This document shows positions 1 to 9,729 of a DNA stretch of 64,000 bases, piece by piece. Position 1 is the first letter of the stretch. Each line of letters begins with the position of its first letter. The DNA is taken from positions 1-64,000 of the forward strand of contig JABCRI010000954.1 in the NCBI GenBank assembly GCA_015143295.1, in the 5' to 3' direction. The notes beneath the pieces are model-generated. The model was not told the DNA's origin, made no database searches, and saw only the letters and a program-made list of their open reading frames with translations. The DNA is from Tetracentron sinense. Its lineage: Eukaryota > Streptophyta > Magnoliopsida > Trochodendrales > Trochodendraceae. Made by a program: the position numbers and the translations under genes.

Positions 1-540
1 TAAACTGTACAGATAAAGGCAAACCCGATGTGTTGGATTGTGGGGGCGAGTTTTTGAACTCTACGTTATTAGTCATCACAATTGATTGTGATAGTAGGAA
101 AGTAATCTTTAAAAAAAGCATTAGAAGGCTGGAACTAGTTTGAAAGACTTAGCTTGGTGAGCATCGAAGAGGTTTGAAGAGAGGATAGGCACTACATCTC
201 CGATGCTATGGAGAAAAACCGAAACCCCACTTCGAGGAGATGATTTGAGGAGTGTTGAAATGCATATTTCCATTTAATCCTCCCTATTCTGACCAAAGAG
301 CTAGAATTGGGTAGTGTTGGAGTCAAAAAAGTAAAAACTAACCCTATGTTTGGTTGCCGAGAAAATAAATAAAAACATGGAAAAGAAAAGAAAATTGGGC
401 AAAACACAACTAAAAATCGTATTACAAATCCAGAATTTTATCTTTTTTTTTTTTTCATGTTTTCACATATTTTCTCAACAACCAAACATAGCATAAGGGA
501 ATGCAACGGCTCCTAACAAAGCCATATTAGTCGATATCCT
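1..540. other. Flank left of the MULE, no gene recognised
   Basis: I see no convincing coding exon here. The stretch holds one small inverted-repeat element (344-491, listed separately) and a T-run near 443-455. The last bases run into the 9-bp duplication at 541-549 that marks the left edge of the MULE. Before the MULE inserted, this sequence was contiguous with what is now position 9504 onward, so it may include part of the original promoter of the DRM1/ARP1-like gene at 9730. Confidence 0.6.
344..491. mobile_element. Small MITE-like inverted-repeat element
   Basis: A 148-bp segment begins with CTATGTTTGGTTG and ends with its exact reverse complement CAACCAAACATAG. Similarity continues inward, with a GAGAAAAT/ATTTTCTC match and a CATG-containing A/T-rich stretch on each side. 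There is no coding capacity. Size and perfect 13-bp termini fit a non-autonomous DNA transposon (MITE). I could not see a clear target-site duplication, so the superfamily is left open. Confidence 0.6.
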
Positions 541-549
541 CTTCATTAA

Positions 550-712
550 GGAGAAAGTACGGAAATAAGCTTCGGTTTTTGAATAATTACGGAAACCAGC
601 TCGCTTTTCAGGGAGTTATTTTTTCCAGCCTCCACGCGTGTGTAGAGCTGAAGCGTGCGGGAGGGCTTGTGAGAATGTCCAAAATGCCCCCGTAAAAACT
701 TAACAGTTTATG
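550..712 (+). repeat. MULE left terminal inverted repeat
   Basis: The sequence starts GGAGAAAGTACGG and is the near-exact reverse complement of 9331-9494. The match is continuous for about 163 bp, including the CACGCGTG-containing block near 635-645. Weaker similarity continues inward for perhaps another 70 bp, to the ATTTCGAACG motif near 765-775. Long terminal repeats of this size are normal for MULEs and usually contain the transposase binding sites and promoters of the internal genes. Confidence 0.9.
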
Positions 713-1017
713 TTTCACTGTTCTTTCTCACTATCTCGAATACAACTTAGATTACCCTACCTATTTCGAACGAAGAACAGAGATAACCCTTTCACCATTT
801 CGAACAGAGAATACCATTGCATCAGAGATTCCGGTTCCCTACAAAGTAGATTAATCCTACATCATAGTTTAATTAAAGAAGAAGAAGTGGAAGTAAAGGA
901 AGAAGAATAAGAGGAAAAAGAAGAAGAAGGAACTGATTCTTCGTCACTCGTTCCCTACAACCTTCAGATTAAGAGGTATGTGTAAAATATCGAAATCAAA
1001 CTTCCTTTACACAGTTT

Positions 1018-1165
1018 AAATTCGAGATAATAAGTCTCGAATTTGTTAGGTTGAATTCGAGATAACCATATAGAATTCGAGATAACAGTCTGGAATTCGA
1101 GATGGTTATCTCGAATTCTATATGGTTATCTCGAATTCAACCTAACAATCTCGAATTCAAAATTA
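1018..1165. repeat. Palindromic repeat array 1 with a perfect 42-bp inverted repeat
   Basis: Copies of the core GAATTCGAGATAACC occur in both orientations. Positions 1045-1086 and 1105-1146 are exact reverse complements (42 bp each) separated by 18 bp, so the DNA could form a long hairpin or cruciform. The same core repeats in the arrays at 1365-1482, 5240-5610 and 8555-9030, all inside this MULE. Confidence 0.85.
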
Positions 1166-1257
1166 AGCCTTAATATTTATTAGTGTGAAGAAGGAACTGG
1201 TTCTTCCCATGTATTACCCTGTAGGGGAAGGTATATTCATTATGGAACCTTAAAATT

Positions 1258-1342
1258 AACAAAATTGAAACCTTAAAACCTAAGGAACATAAACCCTAAG
1301 GAACTAAAACCCTAACGAAGATAAACCCTAAACCCTGATAGA
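1258..1342. repeat. Telobox-like AAACCCTAA cluster, left
   Basis: Several degenerate copies of AAACCCTAA lie between 1258 and 1342. Telobox-type motifs are common in plant promoters, and this cluster lies upstream of the Ulp1-like gene. A matching cluster in inverted orientation is at 9063-9108 near the right end, so it forms part of the element's mirrored ends and is not a chromosome-end telomere tract. Confidence 0.6.
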
Positions 1343-1364
1343 AAAACCCAATGTTTCTTTCAAC

Positions 1365-1482
1365 ATCCTGAATTCGAGAAAACAATCACGAATTCGAGAT
1401 TATTATCTCGGATTCGAGATAACCATCTCGAATTCGAGATAACCATCTCGAATTCAGGACTATAATCTCGAATTTATGACTA
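1365..1482. repeat. Palindromic repeat array 2
   Basis: About five units of a roughly 21-bp repeat, ATCTCGAATTCGAGATAACC with variants, head to tail. The unit itself contains the palindrome ATCTCGAATTCGAGAT. The array ends about 65 bp before the start codon of the Ulp1-like gene (ATG 1548), so it probably lies in its leader or promoter. Confidence 0.8.
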
Positions 1483-1547
1483 TTTATTTTGGAATTCAGT
1501 TTTTCTATGTATTACTAAGCAATTTTATTAATACTTGCAGATTCAAG

Positions 1548-2597
1548 ATGCCAAAAAACAAAGAAAAAGGCGAAGGTAGAGGTAAAGGGAAAGAGGTAGA
1601 AAAGGCCCAACCCTCTGTGAAATGTACCATGAAAGAATGGTTTGAAAAAATAAAGCCGCACTTGGAGGCCTATCCTAAGAGGAAGTCTTTGTGGATGCAG
1701 ACTTGCTTTGGGCATCTTTATGATTTGCCCAAAAATCCCTAATGTGGTCAGGCATTGCACCACCTACTTCAGAGGCGTAGGGATGCACTTACTTTTGATG
1801 TGGCTGGTAGTGTAATGTGATTTAGGTTGTTAGACTTCACCTTGATAATGAGTTTAAATGCTAGTATAGGTGTCCCTCTTGCCATAGTACCTGTCAGTTC
1901 TCCAACCTCCCTAAAGGTTCGCAAGTTTGGTGAAGTACAACTTATAAAAAAATTGGACCTGATTAGGGTGTTAGAGGCGTGTGACAATGATATGGACGTA
2001 ATCAAGATTGCATTGGTCCTATATGTGGAGTTATTGATTATTGCAAGAGAGACACACTCAAACATTGAAATTGAGTACTTGGATCTTGTAGAGGACCTCG
2101 ATACCTTCAACAGATACCCTTGGGGCACTGTAGGGTACTTGATATTTAAGAAAAGTATTGAAATGACGCATATAGATACTCCACAATACAACATTAACGG
2201 ATGTTGTATTGCTTTTCAGGTATATTATATCATTGATGTATGTTTAATTTGTAATTACACTCCTGTTTTTATTTTCATTTGAAATTCTAATGATGACAGG
2301 TTTGGATGTTTGAGTGCATTCCCGCACTTGGAAAGTTATGTTCCCGTGGATCTCCTCCTACTACTGATATGTTCCCTCGTGTTCTACGTTGGAAAGATAC
2401 TACTTATAAAACCTACAAGACATTAGAAGAGAAGATATTTAATTTTGCAGAGGTACGAAAGTTAGTACAATATATATATTTTTTTGCTTTGTCCTAACTT
2501 AATTTTATGTTCACAGCTTGATGTTCTTAAGTTAAAAGTCACTGCTCTTGAGAAGGAGCAAGAACTAGTAAGGGTGTCCTTGCAATAATTGGATCTG

Positions 2598-2644
<47 letters not shown>

Positions 2645-4700
2645 GGTGATGATGAGGATGGTCAGAAGGATAGTCCCGAGGAGGATGGTGATGAGGAGGA
2701 GGATAGTCTCTCCCCGGTACATGAGCAAAGGTCAAAACATGTAAGTAGCCAAAATTCACAATAAGTCATGTTGATGAGGCTGCTAGGCACATATAGGACT
2801 GTAATCTCGAATTCTGACCCATTTATTCAATATATTCAAATTTTATTGTGTTCTAATGTCTACCATTATTTCAGGTACACGATGTACAAACGAAACCACA
2901 CCCATCTTTATACAAGCGACTCAAACGTTATTTTGCCAGATGGTTTGATGCCTTAGACATGAAAATGGATCGCCTGACTGAGAGGTTTGATAATTATGTA
3001 TCAGAAATGGTCGCTATGAGAAAAAGAGATAGAGAAAGAAAAAGAAAAAGAAAAAGAAGAAGAAAAGAAAGAGAAAGAAGAAGAAGAGATAGAGAAAGAA
3101 GAAGAAGAGATAGAGAAAGAGAAAAAGAAAGAGAAGACAAAAAGTATATGGATGTTGGTGATGAAGAAAGAATTGGCTTTTCAGGGGGGCAGGTGGGTGA
3201 TGAAGTCAGAATGACCTTCTCAGGGAGGGAGGTTGGGGATGAAGTAAGAACGGTCATTTCAGGGGGGAAGGTGGGTGATGAAGTTAGAACGGCCTTCTCA
3301 GGAGGAGAGGTGGGTAATGCCTCAATAACGGTTTTTCAAGATGATGATGATGGAACCGTTACAAGAGTTGAGGGAAGGCCACAAAGACTTACAATGATTT
3401 CTCAGCATCTCCGCTCCCCTTACTTGAATACTAGAGTGAGGAAACAAATGGCCAAGGGCGTGATTGCTATAAATCCAATGAGGGCAGCTACAACAACTGA
3501 AAAAAAGGCCCTGCGAGAATTTTTGAATACGGAGGCTAATCCAAATAATACGAGGTAATGTTTCTAATTGTGAATTGAAAAGTACATGCATAAATGAGGA
3601 ATTAATGATGATCAAATTTCCTTACTTTACTTATTCTAATTGTGAAGGTCGATCTATAGCATTCAGATCACTCCAGAGATGCTTAGTATTGTGTCAGAAA
3701 GCAAACGTGAGATCGATTCATCGGTATCTGACTATTTCCGACTTTAATTTAATGTTGTCTATCTAAATTGTAATTCTAAAAATCTAACACTAATACAATG
3801 TACATACATAGCATATTGACATATGGATGGAACTACTAGCGCAACGACATGCGAGACATCCTGATCTTTACGCCCAGTCCTGTGTCTTTGTACTTACGTG
3901 GTTTATGGTAAGGCGGGTATTTATTAATTTATTATCTACATTCATTCTTGACGGTATTCTAATTATTTAGTGTCTTCACAGGAATTCTTACTTATAAAAG
4001 CAGACACTTTACGATCATATATCAATGCAAATGACTCTGCGATTCGTGACTTGTTAAGGAATCAATTAAACACTAACATTACCCCAATTGTTGAGGGCCT
4101 GGATGGGCGACCGGCCATGTGGTCGGTTGAAAGGGTGTACATCCCGTTTCTTAGTAGCCACCATTGGGTCTTGGCGGTGTTGGAACCTCCAAGAAGGGAG
4201 GTCCTAATTCTGGACTCATACTTCGACAATATCTCAACAAGATATGAAGCAGAACTACGTGGACTGACAGAGTGCATCCCTGCCCTTTTCCATATGTGCG
4301 GCGACGTGGAGGCTCTAGGACATGAGTGGGCGGTGCGGGAGGTCATTGAGTTACCGAAACAGAATAATCCGTACGTCTATATGAAAATAAGCAATTTACT
4401 TGTAATGTACCTCACTTTTTTTACCTAGAATGTACTGATGAAATGTGTTGTTTATGTGTATCAGGCACGATTGTGGAATATTCATGATGAAATATGTGGA
4501 TTTCCTATGTTCCGATTTAGAGATTAATTTTAAGCAGGTATTACACCTTTTCCTCTGATTCATTATTCATGCTCACAGTATTTTTAATTCATCTGGCTCA
4601 CTATTACGCTCAACGTATTTTTAATTTGTAGATTGATGTTAACAAGTTCCGAAAGCGGATAGCTTACGAGATGATGGATGGGATTGCCAAGCCTTACTAA
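1548..4700 (+). pseudogene. Ulp1/C48-type cysteine protease gene carried by the MULE (broken)
   Basis: A multi-exon gene whose family cleaves ubiquitin-like proteins such as SUMO. From ATG 1548 a lysine-rich N-terminus runs into a DUF1985-like region (about 1640-2460; the F-x-R-YPWG-type block is near 2100-2135). Next come an acidic stretch encoded by a GAT repeat (2601-2642) and a long Arg/Lys/Glu-rich region (2959-3160). The C-terminal protease domain has His-Trp at 4162-4167, the Asp of a LILDS motif near 4212, a Gln in PKQNNP near 4355, and the Cys of HDCGIF at 4472-4474, so all four catalytic positions are visible across an intron. The last exon ends at TAA 4698-4700. In-frame stops at 1740-1742 (TAA), 1818-1820 (TGA) and 2586-2588 (TAA), plus a frame change before the acidic run, break the gene. 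A repeated Gly-Asp-Glu-Val module (3150-3320) is also present. Role in the element is unknown. Confidence 0.85.
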
Positions 4701-5239
4701 ATATCAGTTGTTCTAATGCCCAATCAGGATAAAGACTGTAAGTTCTAATGCTCTTACTAACTATCAGTTGTTCCTAATAGAGTAATGTAGGACTAGATAG
4801 TCTCAATACCTATTCAATCACATTTATCTATTAATTTTTTAAAATTTAAATTGCAGGCTCAAGTGGGAGGTGGTTATTTGGGGAGGGAGAACATCCGACT
4901 CTTGAGAAGCACCTAGTGCGCAAATGAGAAGTGGTTATTTCCCGGACGGCAATCTTCACCATTCATGTTTCTTTAGGCAAATTCTATATGTAAATTCATC
5001 TTATGTATTGCAAGACCCTGATAAGTTTAGAACAGAAGTATATGTAGACAAACCAGAATGCTACAACTTGGATTATGAGGGAGATCAAAAGAATATCATG
5101 GGGCACCCATATGTAAATTCATCTTTTCTTATAGATGTATGTTTCAACCTTCTCACCTGACATTGGATGTATGTACTGGATTTATAATGGATTTATTATG
5201 GATTTAATTTTTTTGATCAATATAGCTCATTTACAGTTC
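4701..5239. other. Intergenic stretch inside the MULE, no clear gene
   Basis: The stretch lies between the end of the Ulp1-like gene and the central repeat array. A short open frame at about 4924-5160 has no family resemblance I recognise. It may be 3' untranslated sequence of the Ulp1-like gene or a piece of captured DNA. Confidence 0.5.
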
Positions 5240-5610
5240 CTGTCTCGAATTCAAGCTAACCAATCTGTAATTCAGGCAAACCAATCTCGAATTCGAAATA
5301 ACCATCTCGAATTCGAGATACCCATCTCGAATTCGAGATAACCATCTCGAATTCAGCCTAACCAATCTCGCATTCGAGATAACCATCTCAAATTCAGCCT
5401 AACCAAGCTCTAATTCGAGATTGTTGCTTGCATTATAAAAGCTCAAGTACAACAGGGTCTAAGCCTGAATTCGAGATTGTTATGCCCAAATCATCCAAAT
5501 TATCTCGAATTCGAGATAACCATCTCGAATTCATCCTAATCAATCTCGAATTCGAGATGGTTATCTCGAATTCAGCCTAACCAATATCGAATTCGAGATT
5601 GTTGCTTACA
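5240..5610. repeat. Palindromic repeat array 3, between the two MULE genes
   Basis: About fifteen units of the same TCTCGAATTCGAGATAACC-type repeat found near both ends. Some are spaced by CAGCCTAACCAA, and the array is interrupted twice by unrelated A/T-rich sequence. It sits in the 3' regions of the converging Ulp1-like gene (ends 4700) and transposase gene (ends 5859). It could act as a shared transcription-end region or be passive repeat expansion. Confidence 0.8.
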
Positions 5611-5858
5611 TTAAATCTCAAGTTTTAAATTATAGGTCGTGTCTTGAGACTTCTTTGTCATTTGTCCCCATTTATATACAACTCAAGTACATGGTCCAAG
5701 GGCTGATTTTTCACATGTTAATTTAAGTAGTCATATGAAATTTTATAACTTGTAGACTAAAGTGAAGCTCTGACCCACCGAAGAGGAAAATCATGCATTG
5801 ATTCAGTAGTACAATATTCGAACATACAAAAACTCTTTGAATTCTCATTATGAAATGA

Positions 5859-7777
5859 TCATACTTGTGGGATTACATTAGTACATGTTTGTCTATTATG
5901 ATCACTTTTTTTGCATCTACCACATCTTACAGTCGACCTTTCTTCGCCCTGTGAAAGAATTTTGTTTTTCTTCGGTCTTCCCGTGCTTCTTTTCTGTACA
6001 GGGGGTTTCATTCGCTTGGTCTCGGCTATTACTTCATCTGGGAGATCCCAATATTTTTTGTCATATACCGGATATATTGACTCTTCATAGGTGGCTCGAT
6101 ACATATCAGATGTATAGTAGGGAGAAAAGTATGCATACGGATCATGTCGATACTTATTACAGGCAGCCAAAACATGTACACAAGGCAACCCCTGAACATC
6201 AAATTTCCTACAGGTGCAGGTACGTTCAAGAAGCTTAACTGTAGTATTAAATTCTCCCCTCACATAATACTCATACCGAACGATTCCGTCACATTCCAAA
6301 TAACGTGTTTTAGCAAGTCTCCTTTGCAATTTACCTTCAGCCCATGTTGTTTGGCTTCCATTCATTTTCATCGCTTTGTTACGTCGGTTAAAGAACATTT
6401 GTTGGATCTTAAGGCGCACATCCTCTAAAAGCACTGTGACTGGATATTCTCTCGCTTCCTTAAGCAAACTGTTGATCGATTCAGCTATATTAGTAGTTAC
6501 AATGTTATACCTCAGCCCAGGAAAGTATGCGGATGCCCATTTTTCTTTTGGAATTGCAGATAACCATTCATGTGCCTCGGGGTTTACGCTTGCAAGACGT
6601 GACATAAACTCTTGGAACTTGCTGAACATGCATGTCTTTACGGCCAACCAAAATAACAGTTTCAGTCTCTCATCCTTGAATGTTGCATGCATATTCTGGC
6701 TAATGTGATATGAACAGTAACTATGAACTGCATGTGGGAATGCAATGGGGACTTGGCTTATCAAACTAGCGTGTCGATCAGTTATAATGACTAACCCTTC
6801 CATGTACCCAAGTGAGTCAGCTAATTGTTTTAAAAACCACTTGTAACTGTCATTGTTCTCTGATTCAGCTATTCCATAAGCAACCGGACATATGTGGTTA
6901 TCACAATCAAGTGATGTTGCTATGATTAAGATCCCCTTGTACTTACCCTTTAGATGCGTCCCGTCAACGGCTAATACTCTTCGTAAACTGAGCTGAAAAC
7001 TTCTGATACAAGGTCCAAGGGCCACAAAACACCTTTCAAATGCACCAGTATCTGGATCACTCAATACTGCAGTTACTGTTCCCGAGTTGGTCCTGCGTAG
7101 CTCGTACAAATAAGCAGGGAAGTCAGCGTACGACTGGTCGTATGATCCTCTAACATTTTTTATTGCAATCTCTCTAGATCTCCACGCTTTCCGATAACTC
7201 ATTTGCACTCCATATTGTTTCCAAACATCATGGATAATCTCTTTGGGCCTAGATGCCACACGACCCTCGATTCGTCCCACGACCATGTCACTAACAACCA
7301 AACTAGATGCTTGTCGATGATCGGGTCCAGTTCAGGGAAACCCACACGAATGATGTGAATTATAAGTCTTTATCTTGAAAACACCTGACTCATTCACCTT
7401 TGATGCAGGCAGCCTCCAAGTACAATTACCCCCAAGGCACTTAACTACAAACTTTGATTTATTTGAATCCACAACCCTGTATTGGAATTTTTTTGTCATT
7501 GCATACTTTGCCAACACATTCTGTAGGCACCTCTTATCTTTAAACAATTGCCCAAGTGAAATATCATCCGCATTCTCGAGTGTAGCTATAAAGCCTGAAG
7601 GATCGAAATTCACATAGTCATCATTCTCAATCACATTTGTTGAAGGGCCTTCACTGACTTGCCGAAAAGCAGACCTAGAGGAGCTACGGATATCAACCGT
7701 TGGGATATTTAAGCGGATAGGACCCTCATCAACATTGTCTCTGGCAACATCTTCATCTACCTCCACTGACTAATCAT

Positions 7778-7808
<31 letters not shown>

Positions 7809-8438
7809 TTCATCTTCAGCACATTCACCAATATTAGCACATTCATTATCCTGAACACCACATTCTTCACTATGGTAGTTGTCGCCCCTGCTGGTATCAC
7901 CATAATCTGCATATGTGTTAGGCACAAAACAAGTATATTCACTTGGTCTTGTTGTCAAGTCTTCAAAGGGCCAAGGTACGGTTGGTAGGACAGGGTCGGG
8001 AACATAGACCGTAGAAGGCTGAAGGACATGACAAGTATCACCTTCGTTCACATGGGGAATGGCAGTCTCATTATCAGGAAAACCTTCATAACTCAAACAT
8101 GGTGGACCACACTGTTGTACTCCCTTTGCAACTTCGGTTACATATATTGGCAAATGAGTTCGTGCTCGCTCACATTCTGAAATAAATACCAACAAGTCTT
8201 CATCATCTTCAATATTAGTAGGAGGAATTGTCGGGTGTGTAGGGAACATAGACCTCACTCTCATCTCAGTTTCTTCCCGCTGGGATTTAGTCAATCTATA
8301 AACTCTGCTTAAAAGTTGCTCAGGTGTCATTCCACTAAACAACTATATCAATTTCGATTTTCCACCCTCATATACGTGGGACCTCTCAGGGAAAATCTTT
8401 CATTCTCCATCATAACAACAAATCACTGATACATTCAT
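5859..8438 (-). pseudogene. mudrA: MURA-type MULE transposase gene, single frame with four stop codons
   Basis: One continuous reading frame of about 860 codons runs from ATG 8436-8438 to the stop at 5859. An N-terminal region has an aspartate run (7772-7805). It is followed by the plant MuDR DNA-binding-type domain with a C-x4-C...H-H-x-C pattern (7340-7500) and the MULE transposase catalytic domain. The DDE residues are visible as the D of AVDGTHL (about 6965), the D of IITDRH (about 6780) and the E of NIAESIN (about 6480). A SWIM zinc finger (CTC...PCVH, near 6170-6210) and a C-terminal zinc knuckle C-x2-C-x4-H-x4-C (near 5890) complete the family layout. The frame is interrupted by TGA 8400-8402, TAG 8343-8345, TAG 7770-7772 and TGA 7332-7334, with no frameshifts. 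All four could arise from single C-to-T or G-to-A changes. The enzyme would cut and join the element's own termini in the nucleus. Confidence 0.93.
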
Positions 8439-8554
8439 TATCTGCAACATCAAGAAAAAATAATGAAAAAACTCAACAATGTCAATGCTTTCCAATAAAG
8501 ACTTACAATATTAAAAATAGTTCGAATATCGGATAAAATGTGTATCGAATTCAC

Positions 8555-9030
8555 TAAATGTGTTATGCAATATCGAGATAACAGTCCTGAATTCGAGATG
8601 GTTGTCCTGAATTCAAGAAAACTATGCTGAATTCAAGATGATTGTTCTGAATTCGAGATAACCATCCTGAATTCAAGATGGTTGTCCTGAATTCGAGATA
8701 ACCATCCTGAATTCAAGATGATTGTCCTGAATTCGAGATCACCATCCTGAATTCAAGATGGTTGTCCTGAATTCGAGATCACCATCCTGAATTCAAGATG
8801 GTTGTCCTGAATTCGAGATAACCATCCTGAATTCAAGATGGTTTTGCTGAATTCGAGACAATCATCATGAATTAGAGATTTACAGTCTTGAATTCAAGAT
8901 GGTTGTCATGAATTCGAGATAACAGTCCTGAATTCGAGATAGTTGTCTTGAATTCGAGATAACCATCTTGAATTCGAGATAACCATCTCGAATTCGAGAC
9001 AGTTATCTCAAATTCAAGACTGTAAATCTT
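8555..9030. repeat. Palindromic repeat array 4, near the right end
   Basis: The largest array, about 475 bp. Units alternate as CCTGAATTCGAGATAACCAT and CCTGAATTCAAGATGGTTGT, giving a higher-order repeat of about 42 bp. The array lies upstream of the transposase start codon (8438), mirroring arrays 1 and 2 upstream of the Ulp1-like gene. Toward 8960-9010 the units revert to the TCTCGAATTC form found in the other arrays. Confidence 0.85.
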
Positions 9031-9062
9031 ATTCGGGCTGTTTAAGGATTTTTTGGATTTTT

Positions 9063-9108
9063 CTTACAGGGGTTTAGGGTTTATCTTCCTTAGGTTTTAG
9101 GGTTTCAA
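9063..9108. repeat. Telobox-like cluster, right
   Basis: The run contains TTTAGGGTTTATC and TTAGGTTTTAGGGTTTC. Its reverse complement closely matches 1258-1342 on the left side (GAAACCCTAAAACCTAAGGA in one versus GAAACCTTAAAACCTAAGGA in the other). Similarity between the two element ends therefore reaches well beyond the terminal inverted repeats. Confidence 0.6.
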
Positions 9109-9330
9109 TCCATTATGAGTTCGAAATGCAAAAAAATGAACAAGACTATTTCGTTTTCGAAATTTTCAACATACCTCTTAATCTGATGGCTGAAGAGTGT
9201 GTGAGGAGGCTTTTTCTTCCTTTTTCTTCTTCCTTCTTCCTCCCTCCTTCTTCCTCCTTCTTCTTCTTCCTTCTTCTTCCTCTGCGTTCGAAATGGGTAG
9301 GTAAGGTATTCGATGGAATGGGGAGTTAGA

Positions 9331-9494
9331 CATAAACTGTTAAAGTTTTTACGGGGGCATTTTGGACATTCTCACAAGCCCTCCCGCACGCTTCAGCTCT
9401 ACACACGCGTGGAGGCTGGAAAAAATAACTCCCTGAAAAGGGAGCTGGTTTTCGTAATTTTTCAAAAACCGAAGCCTATTTCCGTACTTTCCCC
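9331..9494 (-). repeat. MULE right terminal inverted repeat
   Basis: The reverse complement of 550-712 with only scattered differences, ending GTACTTTCCCC at 9494 next to the CTTCATTAA duplication. Just inside it a CTTCTTCC-rich tract (about 9205-9292) mirrors the GAAGAAG-rich tract at 880-935 on the left side. Confidence 0.9.
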
Positions 9495-9534
9495 CTTCAT
9501 TAATCCTTCCCCCCCTCCCCTCCCCTCCCCTTCC

Positions 9535-9566
<32 letters not shown>

Positions 9567-9569
<3 letters not shown>

Positions 9570-9575
9570 ATAAAA
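9567..9575 (+). promoter_or_regulatory. TATA box of the DRM1/ARP1-like gene, after a CT-rich tract
   Basis: TATATAAAA follows a long CT-dinucleotide run (about 9538-9565), a common plant core-promoter arrangement. It is 155 bp upstream of the ATG at 9730 and 73 bp right of the MULE end, so everything further upstream is transposon sequence. Natural regulation of this gene was probably cut off or replaced by the insertion. Confidence 0.65.
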
Positions 9576-9729
9576 GCCCATTTGCCCTCTTCATTACAGG
9601 AAAATCTCCGACTCGAATCTCTTATCGTATCCGATTTCCTCTCTGCTCTGCTTGTTTCGTTCCCCTCTCTTCGTAACAGTTGTATGGGGTTCGGCCACCT
9701 CCGATATTACATTTGTTACAAAAGATCAA

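Larger units (their letters stand above)
550..9494. mobile_element. Complete Mutator-like element (MULE) carrying an Ulp1-type protease gene
   Basis: The element is 8,945 bp, bounded by an identical 9-bp direct repeat CTTCATTAA at 541-549 and 9495-9503. A 9-bp duplication is the size typical of Mutator elements. The termini are long inverted repeats (550-712 and 9331-9494). Inside are a MURA-type transposase gene on the minus strand (5859-8438) and an Ulp1/C48-type protease gene on the plus strand (1548-4700); the two genes converge. A MULE bearing an Ulp1-like gene matches the Kaonashi (KI-MULE) type known from plants. Both genes contain in-frame stops, so this copy is probably not autonomous, but the perfect duplication and well-matched ends suggest a fairly recent insertion. 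Arrays of a palindromic repeat lie beside both ends and between the genes. Confidence 0.93.

Noticed and set aside
1258..1342. Interstitial telomere tract
   Set aside because: AAACCCTAA words are degenerate, few, and mirrored at 9063-9108 inside the MULE, so they belong to the element, probably as promoter teloboxes.
9349..9594. ORFs on both strands across the right MULE end
   Set aside because: They read through terminal inverted repeat and CT repeats, and similar frames appear in the left terminal repeat; not genes.
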